From Trissonchulus latispiculum (taxonomy: Eukaryota; Nematoda; Enoplea; Enoplida; Ironidae), in contig JASAND010028082.1 of NCBI GenBank assembly GCA_030248195.1, forward strand, positions 62,001-126,000: 64,000 nt of DNA. Direction: 5' to 3'. The notes below the pieces were generated by a model, which worked only from the letters and a program-made list of their open reading frames with translations, was not told the origin of the DNA and did not search any database. The translations under genes were made by a program, and so were the position numbers. Below, piece after piece: positions 12,201 to 21,979 of the stretch; within the stretch, counting starts at the first letter, position 1; every line of letters starts with the position of its first letter.

Positions 12201-12664
12201 TTGGGCATGAAGTGTTCGGGTGAAAGCTTGAACATTTGCTTCTCGAGTGCTAAATGACAAGGTTTTCCCCTTTTTGACTTACCTTGAACAGTCATTAATA
12301 ATGTTGCGATTGTCCAAGCAGGATATAATTGTTTCTTCTTGTGAGAAGCTAGCATTTTTAAGGTTTGTTGCATTTTCTGAGACTGTGAGGCAAGGCATAC
12401 TTTCCTTGATTAAGGTGTTGAAAAGAATCTGTGAGCAAATTTGCTGACTTCCAAATCGGCTAAGTGCTTCTTCCAAAGAATTGGAAGGATGAGTATACAG
12501 ACGCGACTGCTCTTCTTCGCTGCTGTTGAAGACAGTGCGCATTTGAGCCAAAGCAGTAAGAATGTCAACATATTTTGCAACATCAGATTCAGCAACACAA
12601 GTAAATCCGTCTCGGTAGTTTTGACAAATTTCCCCACCCATGCAAGATAGCAACTGACAGTCAT
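3164..12664 (-). CDS. DEG/ENaC-family sodium channel, nine C-terminal exons
   Basis: Nine exons joined in the order 12283-12664, 11677-11780, 11127-11287, 10292-10378, 8798-8906, 8486-8573, 7047-7104, 3417-3536 and 3164-3283. They have GT-AG borders and all eight junctions keep one reading frame. Family landmarks follow in the canonical order: an aromatic-Cys element (HHIDGNCFIIDG, the family's GNCYTFN), the GxxLxL strand (GVKLLLKVNV), SPGEAITV, LPNPFSNC, the CGC core (WFVENCGCAYPHYP), C-x3-C pairs, the AKWP motif, and a second membrane helix with filter FLGMS (G-x-S) followed by SILE. Channels of this family are trimeric amiloride-sensitive or peptide/acid-gated sodium channels of the plasma membrane. 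The first membrane helix and the cytoplasmic N-terminus were not found and must lie upstream (above 12.7 kb). The first exon listed needs a phase-1 upstream donor. Confidence 0.85.
3417..3536 (-). CDS. DEG/ENaC exon: palm strand before TM2
   Basis: Forty codons with acceptor TTGTGCAG and donor GTAACG. An upstream acceptor at 3557 leads to a stop in the required frame and is rejected. Contains HLLLEVINNSVYTIAI, in the position of the family's last palm strand before the second membrane helix. Confidence 0.7.
3600..6005. other. Intron of the DEG/ENaC gene (3.5 kb, left half)
   Basis: No exon was recognised between 3537 and 7046. ORFs at 4019-4710 and 5331-5561 show no family features. A comparatively GC-richer stretch at about 4030-4560 may be an old retroposon remnant, but no coding motif could be read from it. 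Confidence 0.4.
6006..6700 (-). mobile_element. Harbinger-type DNA transposon remnant
   Basis: Begins with ggggaccgttgcaaatga, which resembles the GGGNCCGTTGCA termini common in Harbinger elements. It then has a region of repeated ctcctaag/aggagc motifs and a decayed transposase start (6405-6635). The second terminus was not found, so the element is truncated. It lies within a DEG/ENaC intron. Confidence 0.5.
6405..6635 (-). pseudogene. HARBI1-like transposase fragment
   Basis: Seventy-six codons on the minus strand. The segment LNDVELIERFHFLRASIFEI followed by VDLIREDIEP matches the N-terminal region of Harbinger transposases, in which a 'd.eli.rFRfpr..i..l..ll..d' pattern precedes the DDE catalytic core. 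No DDE residues are present because the copy stops after LPPKFRTIHKFRNKL, so it cannot be active. Confidence 0.65.
6777..6916. mobile_element. Half copy of a fold-back MITE
   Basis: Closely matches the right half of the palindromic MITE at 32228-32570: tttgaagtgcacatact, a G-run, then GTCAGCCGTTATTGTGCAGA, ending CTCTTGG at 6916. The left half is missing. Confidence 0.75.
7047..7104 (-). CDS. DEG/ENaC micro-exon: AKWP motif
   Basis: Only 58 bp, with acceptor TATTGTAG and donor GTAAGT. Encodes DFYNIAITRAKWPQKNSV, the 'Y....S.akWP' landmark. It joins the preceding exon in phase 2 and the next in phase 0. Confidence 0.8.
7150..8485. other. Intron of the DEG/ENaC gene
   Basis: AT-rich intron between the C-x3-C and AKWP exons. 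No other exon, RNA gene or repeat was recognised. Confidence 0.5.
8486..8573 (-). CDS. DEG/ENaC exon: C-x3-C pairs
   Basis: Donor GTATGT. The acceptor ACAACAG at 8574 is chosen over a competing one at 8594 because only it keeps the frame. Encodes CLERC and CVQSC pairs that continue the cysteine-rich domain. Confidence 0.75.
8798..8906 (-). CDS. DEG/ENaC exon: CGC core
   Basis: Acceptor ATATTTCAG, donor GTACTA. Encodes ECTK...WFVENCGCAYPHYP and a following VPCS, the cysteine-rich hallmark of the family. Confidence 0.85.
8910..10290. other. Intron of the DEG/ENaC gene
   Basis: Contains the GC-rich inverted-repeat element at about 9490-9776. The remainder is AT-rich without recognised coding exons. 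Confidence 0.5.
9490..9776. mobile_element. GC-rich element with imperfect inverted ends
   Basis: Starts with ctagtgttgtgcaacggcc and ends with the near inverse gggccggtgagcaacacta. The interior is far GC-richer than its surroundings (ggccggcc blocks). This fits a small non-autonomous DNA transposon. No target-site duplication could be read with confidence. Confidence 0.4.
10292..10378 (-). CDS. DEG/ENaC exon: LPNPFSNC motif
   Basis: Acceptor TTTTTTCAG, donor GTACGT. Twenty-nine codons containing KLPNPFSNC, the family's 'rLp.Py..C' element. Phase 0 on both sides. Confidence 0.8.
11127..11287 (-). CDS. DEG/ENaC exon: GVKLLL and SPG motifs
   Basis: Acceptor TGTTTAG, donor GTAAGA. Encodes the GLxLxL-like strand, SAGIKMVV and LSPGEAITVTV, which are strongly family-typical. 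It ends in phase 0. Confidence 0.85.
11677..11780 (-). CDS. DEG/ENaC exon: GNCF motif
   Basis: Acceptor AATTGCAG, donor GTAGTA. Encodes HHIDGNCFIIDG, equivalent to the GNCYTFN landmark, then NTGKLASG. The phase matches on both sides. Confidence 0.8.
12283..12664 (-). CDS. DEG/ENaC exon: EGF-like half motif and finger region
   Basis: Acceptor TTTTCAG and donor GTAAGT. It encodes a short cysteine motif (DDCQLLSCMGGEICQN, resembling the first half of an EGF repeat), then SLEEALSRFGSQ and a segment ending ETIISCLDNRNIINDCS, which fits the family's 'C..n...C' element before the GNCYTFN-like strand. It joins the next exon in phase 2. Confidence 0.75.
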
Positions 12665-12699
12665 CTGAAAACTCAATTGGAGATTTCCAAACCTTAAGT

Positions 12700-13594
12700 A
12701 CTAAGATCATACTGACACCGGCATTGCTTCAACAACTTGGACCAACATGGGCAGAAGCCTAAGCTTTATAGGAACCTGAGCTGACAATGAACACGGTGCT
12801 TTTAATGTCCGATAAGACAGCTCTGTAAAAGCAGAGCTCTAAACATGGGAAGGGGAGACCGCCAAAGTCAAAGCATACATACTTACACAGAGCCAGATTT
12901 ATGGAGTGTGTTCCGAAACAATGAATAAATGTACATTTAAAGGGGATCCACACCAAAACTTGCTGCGTAATTCTGCAAATTGTCGCTACCAAAAGCTAAT
13001 ATTTAAACAGATTTTGATTAGATTTTTAGAAATTTAGACTCCGATTCTAGTTTCTAATTCTGAGCAATCTTATCCCACCATTTGGTATGCTTAAAGCTGT
13101 TACGAAAAAGGAGTAAAAGTGTTCCTATTATGTAAAATATTTCTGGGGTTTCCATTCGGGTATATTTAGCTTCATTTAAGTCGTTTCCAAAATTTTCTGC
13201 GAAATATTTTTGGAGGCAGCCTTCATGGCACCGCATAAGTTGATTTCGTAATGGCTGGATCTAAGCTTTTCAGCATCAAAACAGACTTCCATCGAAAAAG
13301 CTGCTGTTCCCAATGCCGCTACTGGCAATGTTTGCAATTATGTACTAAACTAAATGCAATGTCCTTTATATATACATTAGGGATAAAGCCATTCATTCAT
13401 TATTAACTTCAAGTTGAATCATGTTGACTGTTAAGGTCTTCTGCAAACTGTAACCAACTTCCAGGTTTTAATAGTTCTCAGTAACCCGCAAAGTAGTACC
13501 TTCAATGGCTCTACTGGAATCTCACTATGTGAGTACATATACGTTTTGAAAGAACCATTACAAACTGTTACATAATACATACTTCAGTGGGTAC
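12700..13594. other. Probable intron, exon content unclear
   Basis: Lies between the mucin-like exon and the first recognised DEG/ENaC exon. A minus-strand frame around 13190-13330 contains a cysteine-bearing open stretch but lacks a donor. No exon is claimed. Confidence 0.35.
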
Positions 13595-13601
13595 TCACGC
13601 A

Positions 13602-16600
13602 TTTGTAACACGACCTTTAGCATGGAAAAGACGTAACCGAGTTGCAATAAATATGATTTGACCAACCGAACCTGTTTTCCCAGTTGAATCGAATGAACCT
13701 GTTTGAAAGGTCTTTCCCATTGTAGTTATGGGGGCTATAATAACTCTGCTGGTGAAGGACGCTGCAGCTGATCCCGCAGTAAGTTGTGAGGTTACTGAAA
13801 TCGTAGAATATGATTCCATTGTAGACGTTATGCATGAACTAACTACATGACTTGATGCGTCATTTGTCGTTGGCGGTAGACTGCCAATTGCCATGGGTGT
13901 AATAGTTTTCAATTTTGCAGAAGTAGTTAAACCTAGTGCCATGTCTATTGCCGTGAGTTCGTTCGGTCTAATGCTGGACGAACTCAGCTCTGAAATGTTT
14001 TTGGTTGTTGTTAATGCCCTTGATTTCGCAGTTGTGCTTACGACGGTTAATGTTACTGTTGAAGTAGTTGAGGTAGCGCTTAAGTCTTCTGTCGCAGTAG
14101 CGGTTCGTGCGATGGCCAATGAAGATGAAATCGATGCTGCTGTTATGAGTGTTGAACTTATATGTATAACAGTATGTTCGTATGTTGATTGTGGTATTGT
14201 TAAGACAGTTGCGATAGAATTATGTCTAGTGAAATCTGACATTGTAATGGGAACTAGAGATGTTGAATGATTACATTTTGTCTTTATTGTAGAGATCGTA
14301 ATCACGATTCCTGTAGAGGCCATCAAAGGACCTGACATTGTCGTCGCTGAAAACGAGGGCGAAACAGGGGCTGTTCTTTTTGGTTTTAGTGATATAGATA
14401 ACGTGGTTATAATACTTGTTGTAGTCATCAACCCAGAAGTTGATTTTGCTGCTAACACTATTGTTGTTGGATTGTGGACAGACAACGGTGATACTGCAGT
14501 GGTAGCTACTACTGAAGTAAAATGTTTAGCTGTTGTCCTTGTTGTTGACGTCGTAGTAATGACGGCAGCATATATTGTTGAGTCATGCGTCTTTGTTACC
14601 AAGTAATTTGCCGCAGGAACGCGTGTCCATGAGGTTAAAATGATAGTGGCTACTGACGACGTTGTAGCTAGCGATGTTATTTTTGAAGTGGATGACATAA
14701 ATACTAACGCCATGGACATCACTGCAGAACTTAGTATTGCTGTGAAGGGGGTAGAGGTAAGGACATGTTTTCTAGTAGTTGCAAACGTTGTGGAGAAGGA
14801 TGAGGCTGGAGATAGAGTTGTGGATTTGGACATTGTCGGGCTTAAATACGAGCGCAAAACAGATGTTGTTATTTCCGTTGTTAGTGATGTAGACGACGTG
14901 CCTGTAATACTTGTTGTAGACATCATCCAAGAAGTTGATTTTGCTGCTAAGGTTGTTCTGGTTGGATTGTTCGTAGAATAAAGTGCTGTTGTTGTTGTCA
15001 GTAGCATAGGCAAAGATGTCTTTGTCACGATAGTTGTATATATTATGTATGGAGTTGATTTTGATACTAAGATCGTTGAAGAGAGGTCGTGTGTCACTGA
15101 GTTTGAAATTGTATTCAACGTGGACGACGCTAATCGTGGTGTTATTCCCAATAATGGCAGAGTGACTACTGACGTTTCAGAACTTAAAGAAGTGGCCAAT
15201 GCGGACGACGTAATTATGCCTTGAGTTGATGTAGTCGACGTTGAGGACGTGATAATGCCTTGCGTTGAATTAGTCGAGTTTGAGGACGTGATAATGCCTT
15301 GCGTTGAATTAGTAAACGTTGACGGCGTGATTAGGCCGTGCGTTGAAGTGGTCGGCGCTGACGACGTGATTAAGCCTTGAGTTGATGTAGTAGACGTTGA
15401 CGACGTGATTATTCCTTGCGTTGAAGTAGTCGACGTTGACGACGTGATTAAGCCTTCCGTTGAAGTAGTCGACGTTGAGGACTTGCTAAAGCCTTGCGTT
15501 GATACAGTAGACGATGACGACGTGATAACGCCTTGCCATGAAGTGGTCAACGTTGACACCGTGATTATGCCTTGCGTTGATGCAGTAAACGTCGCCGACG
15601 TGATTATTCCTTGCGTTAAAGTAGTCGGCGTTGACGACGTGATTATTCCTTGCGTTGATACAGTAGACGTTGACGACGTGATTATTCCTTGCGTTGAAGT
15701 AGTCGACGTTGACGACGTGATTAAGCCTTGAGTTGATGTAGTAGACGTTGACGACGTGATTAAGCCTTGCGTTGAAGTGGTCGTAGTTGACGACGTGATT
15801 AAGCCTCCCGTTGAAGTAGTCGATGTTGAGGACTTGCTAATGCCTTGCGTTGATACAGTAGACGTTGATGACGTGATTATTCCTTGCGTTGAAGTAGTCG
15901 ACGTTGACGACGTGATTAAGCCTTGCGTTGAAGTAGTCGTAGTTGACGACGTGATTAAGCCTTCCGTTGAAGTAGTCGACGTTGAGGACTTGCTAAAGCC
16001 TTGCGTTGATACAGTAGACGATGACGACGTGATAACGCCTTGCGATGAAGTGGTCGACGTTGACGACGTGATTATGCCTTGCGTTGATGCAGTAGACGTA
16101 GACAACGTGATTAAGCCTTGCGTTGAAGTAGTCGAAGTTGACGACGTGATTAAGCCTTGAGTTGATGTAGTGGACGTTGACGACGTGATTAAGCCTTGCG
16201 TTGAAATGGTCGTAGTTGACGACGTGATTAAGCCTCCCGTTGAAGTAGTCGACGTTGCGGACTTGCTAATGCCTTGCGTTGATACAGTAGACGTTGACGA
16301 CGTCATTATTCCTTGCGTTGAAGTAGTCGACGTTGACGACGTGATTAAGCCTTGAGTTGATGTAGTAGACGTTGACGACGTGATTAAGCCTTGCGTTGAA
16401 GTGGTCGTAGTTGACGACGTGATTAAGCCTCCCGTTGAAGTAGTCGACGTTGAGGACGTACTTATGAATTGCGTTGATACAGTAGACGTCGACGACGTGA
16501 TTAGGGCTTGCGATGAAGTGGTCGACGTTGACGCCGTGCTTAAACCTTGCGTTGAAGTAGTCGACGTTGACGACGTGATTATGCCTTGCGTTGATACAGT

Positions 16601-17118
16601 AGACGTTGACGACGTGATTATTCCTTGCGTTGAAGTAGTCGACGTTGACGACGTTATTAAGCCTTGAGTTGAAGTAGTCGACGTTGACGACGTGATTAGG
16701 CCTTGCGTTGAAGTGGTCGTAGTTGACGGTATGATTAAGCCTTCCGTTGAAGTAGTCGACGTTAACGACGTGATTAAACCTTGAGTTGATGTAGTAGACG
16801 TTGATGACGTGATTAAGCCATGTGTTGAAGTAGCAGACGTTGACGACGTGATTAAGCCTTGCGTTGATGTGGTAGATGTTGACGACATGCTTAAGCCTTG
16901 CTTCGATGTGGTAGACGTTAACGATGTGATTAATCCTTGCGTTGATGTGGTAGACGTTGACGGCGTGATTATGCCTTGCGTTGAAGTAGTCGATGTATTG
17001 AAGTATTGTATTGAAGTTGCGGAATTTTGTAATGGTGTTGTTGACTGCACGGAGCAGTTGCTGTTGTAGTATATACCGCGGTCTGTCAGCCTGGCATCAG
17101 TTAGGCTGTCATTGACAG
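13602..17118 (-). CDS. Giant mucin-like Ser/Thr repeat exon
   Basis: A single minus-strand frame open for about 1,170 codons. Its first ~620 residues are tandem 13-residue units of the type GLITSSTSTTSTQ (39-bp DNA repeat, roughly 15190-17020). It continues as a non-repetitive Ser/Thr-rich region. The composition predicts dense O-glycosylation outside the cell. The frame runs upstream of any ATG to about 17145, and AATGC|GTGAGT at 13601 is a good donor, so this is best read as an internal exon. No signal peptide or membrane helix is inside it. It sits upstream of, and on the same strand as, the DEG/ENaC exons. The obvious donor leaves phase 2, whereas the next recognised exon needs phase 1, so a join would need another exon or a weaker donor (AAAG|GTCGTG). 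Confidence 0.65.
15190..17020 (-). repeat. 39-bp coding minisatellite
   Basis: About 45 tandem copies of a 39-bp unit encoding 13 residues, with higher-order blocks repeated at 15405-16667. Phase is preserved throughout, which indicates selection for the reading frame. Confidence 0.85.
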
Positions 17119-17149
17119 GTCCAATACCTTTAATCGAGATTCACATGAA

Positions 17150-20100
17150 TATTAACTCAATAGCTGTTCGGCATGTACGACTGAATTGTACTGTATACTT
17201 ATTCAGTTTATTATTTCTCTAGTTAATCTCAAAGTCAATCACGGTGCATACATGAAATGCTAAACTCAGTAATGATTTCAGTAATTCAATTCAGTAAACA
17301 AATGAGTCTTTAATTTTTTGTGGCATATTTTCTAAACGAAATATTCTGACAGCACAATTTTGCTCTGGCAGTGAGTCGGTCTTGCTTATTTAAAGTTATG
17401 GTTTCCGTCATCGAATCAAGCCCAGATTTTTATGGGTCCATGGTTGCTATAGTGACAATTTTCTTTTTCTTCTTCGTTTACAATTTAAATCAGCAGAGGC
17501 TATTGATGGACGGAGCTGTTTCTAGTTATCAATAGCAGATAAAGGCTGAATTTCGTCTGTGATCATAGGTATTTAATCCCTCAGGCAGGTACCGGAGAAA
17601 GGTAGCCATAATAGCCAAAAATGAGCAATTTTCCTTTTTGTAGTAGACGAACTTAAGCTAGTTCAAGTGCAGCAAATTGTTTTGGTCTTTTTCAATACGT
17701 AAGATTTAGACCCCCGTCCACGAAGACATTCTTGTAATAATTAATCAGTTAATTAATTTTACATTATTTCAAACAGACTGAGAACTTTGGACCTCCTCAG
17801 TTGTGATTGGATAATTATCCAGGAGAAAACCGAACAGGATAGTTCAGGACAAACGATTCAGACTGTCGGGGTAAACGCGGATAAGGGTGGTCTTTAATTG
17901 ATTATCACAGTTTATCCAATACTGCTCTGGCGGAAATATTAAAACTAGTATTTCAAGCTGTGTAATTAAAAATTTTTGGTATCAAATTTAATCTTGAGCT
18001 AGTTTAAAACAATAACCACGGTGGTGGTGTAGTTACTCTAATTCTCTGGTTACTTTGGATATGCGTCAAGCGATCGTTGAAACAGTGGTGGATACCTCCT
18101 TTTGTTAGTGGTAAGAACACAATTTCCTACAACTCCAATGACAAACAAGTCGGATTTTTTCAAATAACGTTCGTGCTTGATAAGACAGGGGTTTAGGTCA
18201 AGAGCGTAAATTTCCCAAAGGACTAAAGTAAAGTTGCCTCTGGAATGACTCCAACCTAGATCTTCGAGTGCCAGTGTTTATTTCCGGATTCACAGCCAAA
18301 AACCAGGACTGATAACTCTAATTTATGTGTTTCTCACTACGGTTTTCATAAGCTGTTGATGCTAGTTTTAGTTTCGACATTTGTTTTTGCTGGTTTCTAT
18401 GTTTTTATGATGTTCGTGGTTGTGTTACAACTCTTTATATTGTTTTTCAGTCAATATAATTGTGTTCCTGTGACTTTTCCTGAATAAACGCTTGGTTGTT
18501 TGTTTCCTTGCTAATACGGATTACATCTTCTGAATGGTGAGCAGATTTTCAGTAGGATTTACTTTACCGAACGATTTAGCCGTCCCAATTCATGGTGACC
18601 GAGCATTCCCGATAGGGTGGGTGATGCTGAGCTTGCAGAAACGCATCTCATGTGAGAACTAGGTTCGGATTTAGACAACCACAAACGAAAGTACTTCGGT
18701 CATTCTCTTCAAATTTGGAAACTAGATTTGCTTTACCAATGTTCCTACAACTTTAGTAAATGGGTGTCGAGTGAGTTGTTGAAAATGCCGAAAATTGTGT
18801 TGACCAGTATCGAATATCGTGGTTGACCAATCAAACTGCTGGAGAGCTTAGCTTAAATCTTAAAGCTTAAAGTACTTGCGGGACTGATAGGTGCAGATCC
18901 CACCCCAGGTCGGCTAAAAACGGGTAGATCCCGTTGGAGCTAAGGAAGGCCACTGCTTTTACCTTCTTAGTACTAGAAATGCATATTGCTAGTGATATTC
19001 CTGTGATATTTACAAAACTTTTCACGTTTTAAATCTTGTCATTTCTATATTTAACAATTGCATAAAATGGTCATTTGTTTCAATACTTTTTGGCCAAAAT
19101 TTATCCAAACGTTTGAAATATTTGCTCGTTTTACGGTAGATCTTCTTGCATTTTGAAATTTCCAGGGGTAAGCCCCTTTCAACTTCGGCGCAGATACCTC
19201 TAGAGGATCTAACCGTGTATTAATGTATGCTTGGAGTAGTGGGTCGGTATGCAAACAGTCAACCGCAGTAACATTATAATTCACATTACTGCTGAATGAA
19301 ACGTACTAAATGCAATTGCAATTGCCAAGCATTTATATCTTGTGAGTACGGGTTAATGGAACTATAGTACTGACGGACACCGAAAATGCATAAGCCATTC
19401 AAATTTCCAAGAGAAATTGTTGGTTCACTTTTTCATCGATTCTCGATGCTGTCAACATCTGTTCCTGCTGTTTGTCAGTCCTCACGTCACTGTTAGCAAT
19501 ACAAACATTTACTCTAGCGGAACCTGCAAAATTTCGACGTCACGGAGTCCTAGTATTAATGTTGGTTAGTAGATGTCGCGGCAAGGCCGTAGGAAGTACT
19601 ATCGTGTTCGCTGTAATACCAATGTTAAGTACGCGTTTACAAATAATCTTTCACTTGATTTCTTCAGTCCTGTTGTGTAGAAACCAAGGCTTCAGTCATT
19701 ACGTTTATTATCCAGTATTAAGCTAAATTGGTGCAGTTGATGTCTGTCTTTGTTCGAGAGTAGTCGGTCATTGGGCCAGTTTAATAATTTCATAGTGATT
19801 ACCACAACCTTCATTGTTAAAATTGCTTGAGTTGTCCAGTGAAATATAATGCCTTTGATCTTTTAATTGAATACACATTGAGTTATTTTTATGAGTATAG
19901 TTTCTCCCAAGTTATCTGCGATCGAATCTCTTGTTGATTTCTTATTTAGTTCCGGACAATAAGCCATAGGTTAACACCAAATTATTCAGAAACACTAATG
20001 ACAAAAGCAGGTCATGGTAGGCAACCTTGATCCTCACATTAGTTTTCATATTTGTGCTTCTTCGTTATGGTTATTTCCTAAATATTCTTTTGGTAGCCTC

Positions 20101-20156
20101 AAATCTAGTTAGTTTCTTCCATTTCTAAGATATTTCCATAACACTATAGTTTTAAG
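17150..20156. other. No gene recognised
   Basis: Mostly AT-rich. A DEG/ENaC first membrane helix was looked for on the minus strand and not found. A tiny plus-strand frame at about 17398-17536 begins MVSVIESSPDFYGSMVAIVT and is hydrophobic but unsupported. Minus-strand 19051-19284 is open but has no recognisable motif. Confidence 0.4.
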
Positions 20157-20525
20157 TTATTCATTTAAATCAACACGGAAACACGAAGGATAAAACCAAC
20201 CTCTGCATCGGCAGAACCTCCAGTCGTAAAAGTTAGAGGCAGGAGCCGACCATGGCTGAGCTTCGCACGTCGATGCTTTTGGAAAACCAGCATGGCCGCT
20301 ACAGTACTCCTGTGTATATCCTGGGAAATCTTCTCTTATGCTATCAGCATTAACAAAATACGAACACGTTTCAGGCCGTCCTTCAAACATTGCGTTATAC
20401 ATGTCGAGTATAGAATCTGCGTGTACGCAGTTAAAATCTGAAAAGTCGCAGGACAGGCTGTGTCTTAAGCAAGCTGCGGTGCAGTTTTCATCATTTCCTC
20501 CGAATAGGTAGACATATCCACGATA
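20157..20525 (-). CDS. Terminal exon of a cysteine-rich extracellular protein
   Basis: Acceptor GCGATTCAG at 20526, then 122 codons to the TAA at 20157. Cysteine-rich: GNDENCTAACLRHSLSCDFS near the start and DWRFCRCRG near the end, with about a dozen cysteines in total. The pattern 'G..eNCtaaC...sL.C ... fCrC' recalls a C-terminal domain seen in uncharacterised secreted proteins of invertebrates and algae. No name is assigned. Upstream exons were not identified with confidence; one candidate is at 24448-24521. Confidence 0.6.
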   Translation of the reverse strand, partial: YRGYVYLFGGNDENCTAACLRHSLSCDFSDFNCVHADSILDMYNAMFEGRPETCSYFVNADSIREDFPGYTQEYCSGHAGFPKASTCEAQPWSAPASNFYDWRFCRCRGWFYPSCFRVDLNE

Positions 20526-20549
20526 CTGAATCGCTAAACAAAGAACGCA

Positions 20550-21230
20550 CGAATAAATTTAAATATATGAATCAATTAAATATATTTAAATATTTAAATA
20601 TTAAATATATAGTATTTAATAAATTTAACGACCACAGGGAATCCAGCATAAATTATTAAATAAGAAAGTTTCAAAAGTTGGCTCTTGGAAAAAATTAATG
20701 CCCAAAACTGAAAAAAGCTAATCTAACGTAACGCAGGAATATCCAAAGAAAGGAGCGAGCCTTCTGCGAGAGATAAATGCATCCCCTACACTTAGACTTT
20801 GTTGCATCGGCGCGTTGCATCAAATATGGCATCAAATATGGCATCCCTCAGGAAAGGGGATTCCTTTCCGCGTCCAACAAAGTTAGTTTTTCAGGCAACG
20901 CAACAGTTTGGTTCAGTAAAAACCTCTCTTTTCCAAATCCCGGATATGTCCCTGACTTACTCTCCTACCAAATCCTAGATTCCCCTCAGAATTGTTTCTG
21001 GCTAAGCCACTGAGCAAGGCCACTGTCGAGAATTCACAAAACCCTTTAACAGCCGTTAACTGATATTTGATGCGTTTGCGGGCCAAATCCACGAAGCAAA
21101 AAAGTTTTCGCATTAAGAGCTTTCGATTGATGTTAAAGTTACCCTGTTTTCAGAAATTTGACCTTCTGAATTTTGGTATTTGACGTTTCACATTTAGACA
21201 TTTTTTCAACATACGGGCTTAGCGAGGAAT
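20550..21230. other. Probable intron
   Basis: Upstream of the cysteine-rich terminal exon. Includes an AT-only stretch at 20566-20630 built of overlapping aaatata words. No coding motif was found. Confidence 0.4.
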
Positions 21231-21239
21231 AACGTCAAT

Positions 21240-21975
21240 CTAAACTCTTAAAAAGGCTCCTGTAGAAACTACAGGAATTCTTGTAGTTTTCTACAAAAGT
21301 GCTCCTGTGCGGTCAGTCACTAGCGGAGCTTCCTGTATTTTCCACAGAAGTAATTTTGTATTTTCACCGGCTTACCGGCCTCTCGAATAGTAAAATAACA
21401 GAAATTCCCTGTAGAAATTTCTGAGGAAACCTGTTGTTTTTATTATAGGAATTCCTGTAGAAAATACTAAAGAAACCTGTAGTTTGGTTCTACTTGTTTG
21501 ACAAGCCTAAATCAGACACCAATCCTGCAGTTTTTACAAGACAAAGCCTGTAAATTTTACTAAATTTTACCTGTTAATGGAAAAGGAGGGCAGGTGCGGG
21601 GGGGGGGCGGCCGCTCCCAAAATATTTTCGGCAGGGAGCGGCCGTTACAAAAAATCACCGACGGGTATTGAAAGACTGAAAATGTAAAAATATTCAAAAA
21701 ATTTCCGTCTTCAAAAATTATGACCACTGTCGCCCTTATATACCCTTATCAGCGTATCGAATACTTTAGTGTAGAGTAAACCTGTAAACCAGTGAAAACT
21801 ACAGGTTTCATGTGTATTGAATACGAGTCTAGCTTGTAATCCATTCTACCAAAGTATATCTGCTAAATACTACCAAGGATGACCTGTAGAATTCACAAGA
21901 GTTAACCTCTATTTTCTACAAAAGCTTTTGTATTTATCATCTACAAAAGTGTTTCCTGTATTTTCTGCTGGAACA
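21240..21975. repeat. Region of iterated CCTGTAG/CTACAGG motifs around a GC-rich hairpin
   Basis: Many copies of cctgta and tctacaaaag in both orientations, for example cctgtagaaactacagg near 21259 and near 21451, 21781 and 21880. At the centre (21600-21655) a G-run is followed by gcggccgctccc and its inverse gggagcggccgt. This looks like a fold-back transposon with sub-terminal repeats. Its termini were not resolved. Confidence 0.5.
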
Positions 21976-21979
21976 TTTC

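Noticed and set aside
13893..17069. Plus-strand ORFs rich in VEVVDVDDVIKP repeats
   Set aside because: They are antisense shadows of the 39-bp repeat whose minus-strand frame is open for over 1,100 codons. The plus-strand frames are repeatedly interrupted.
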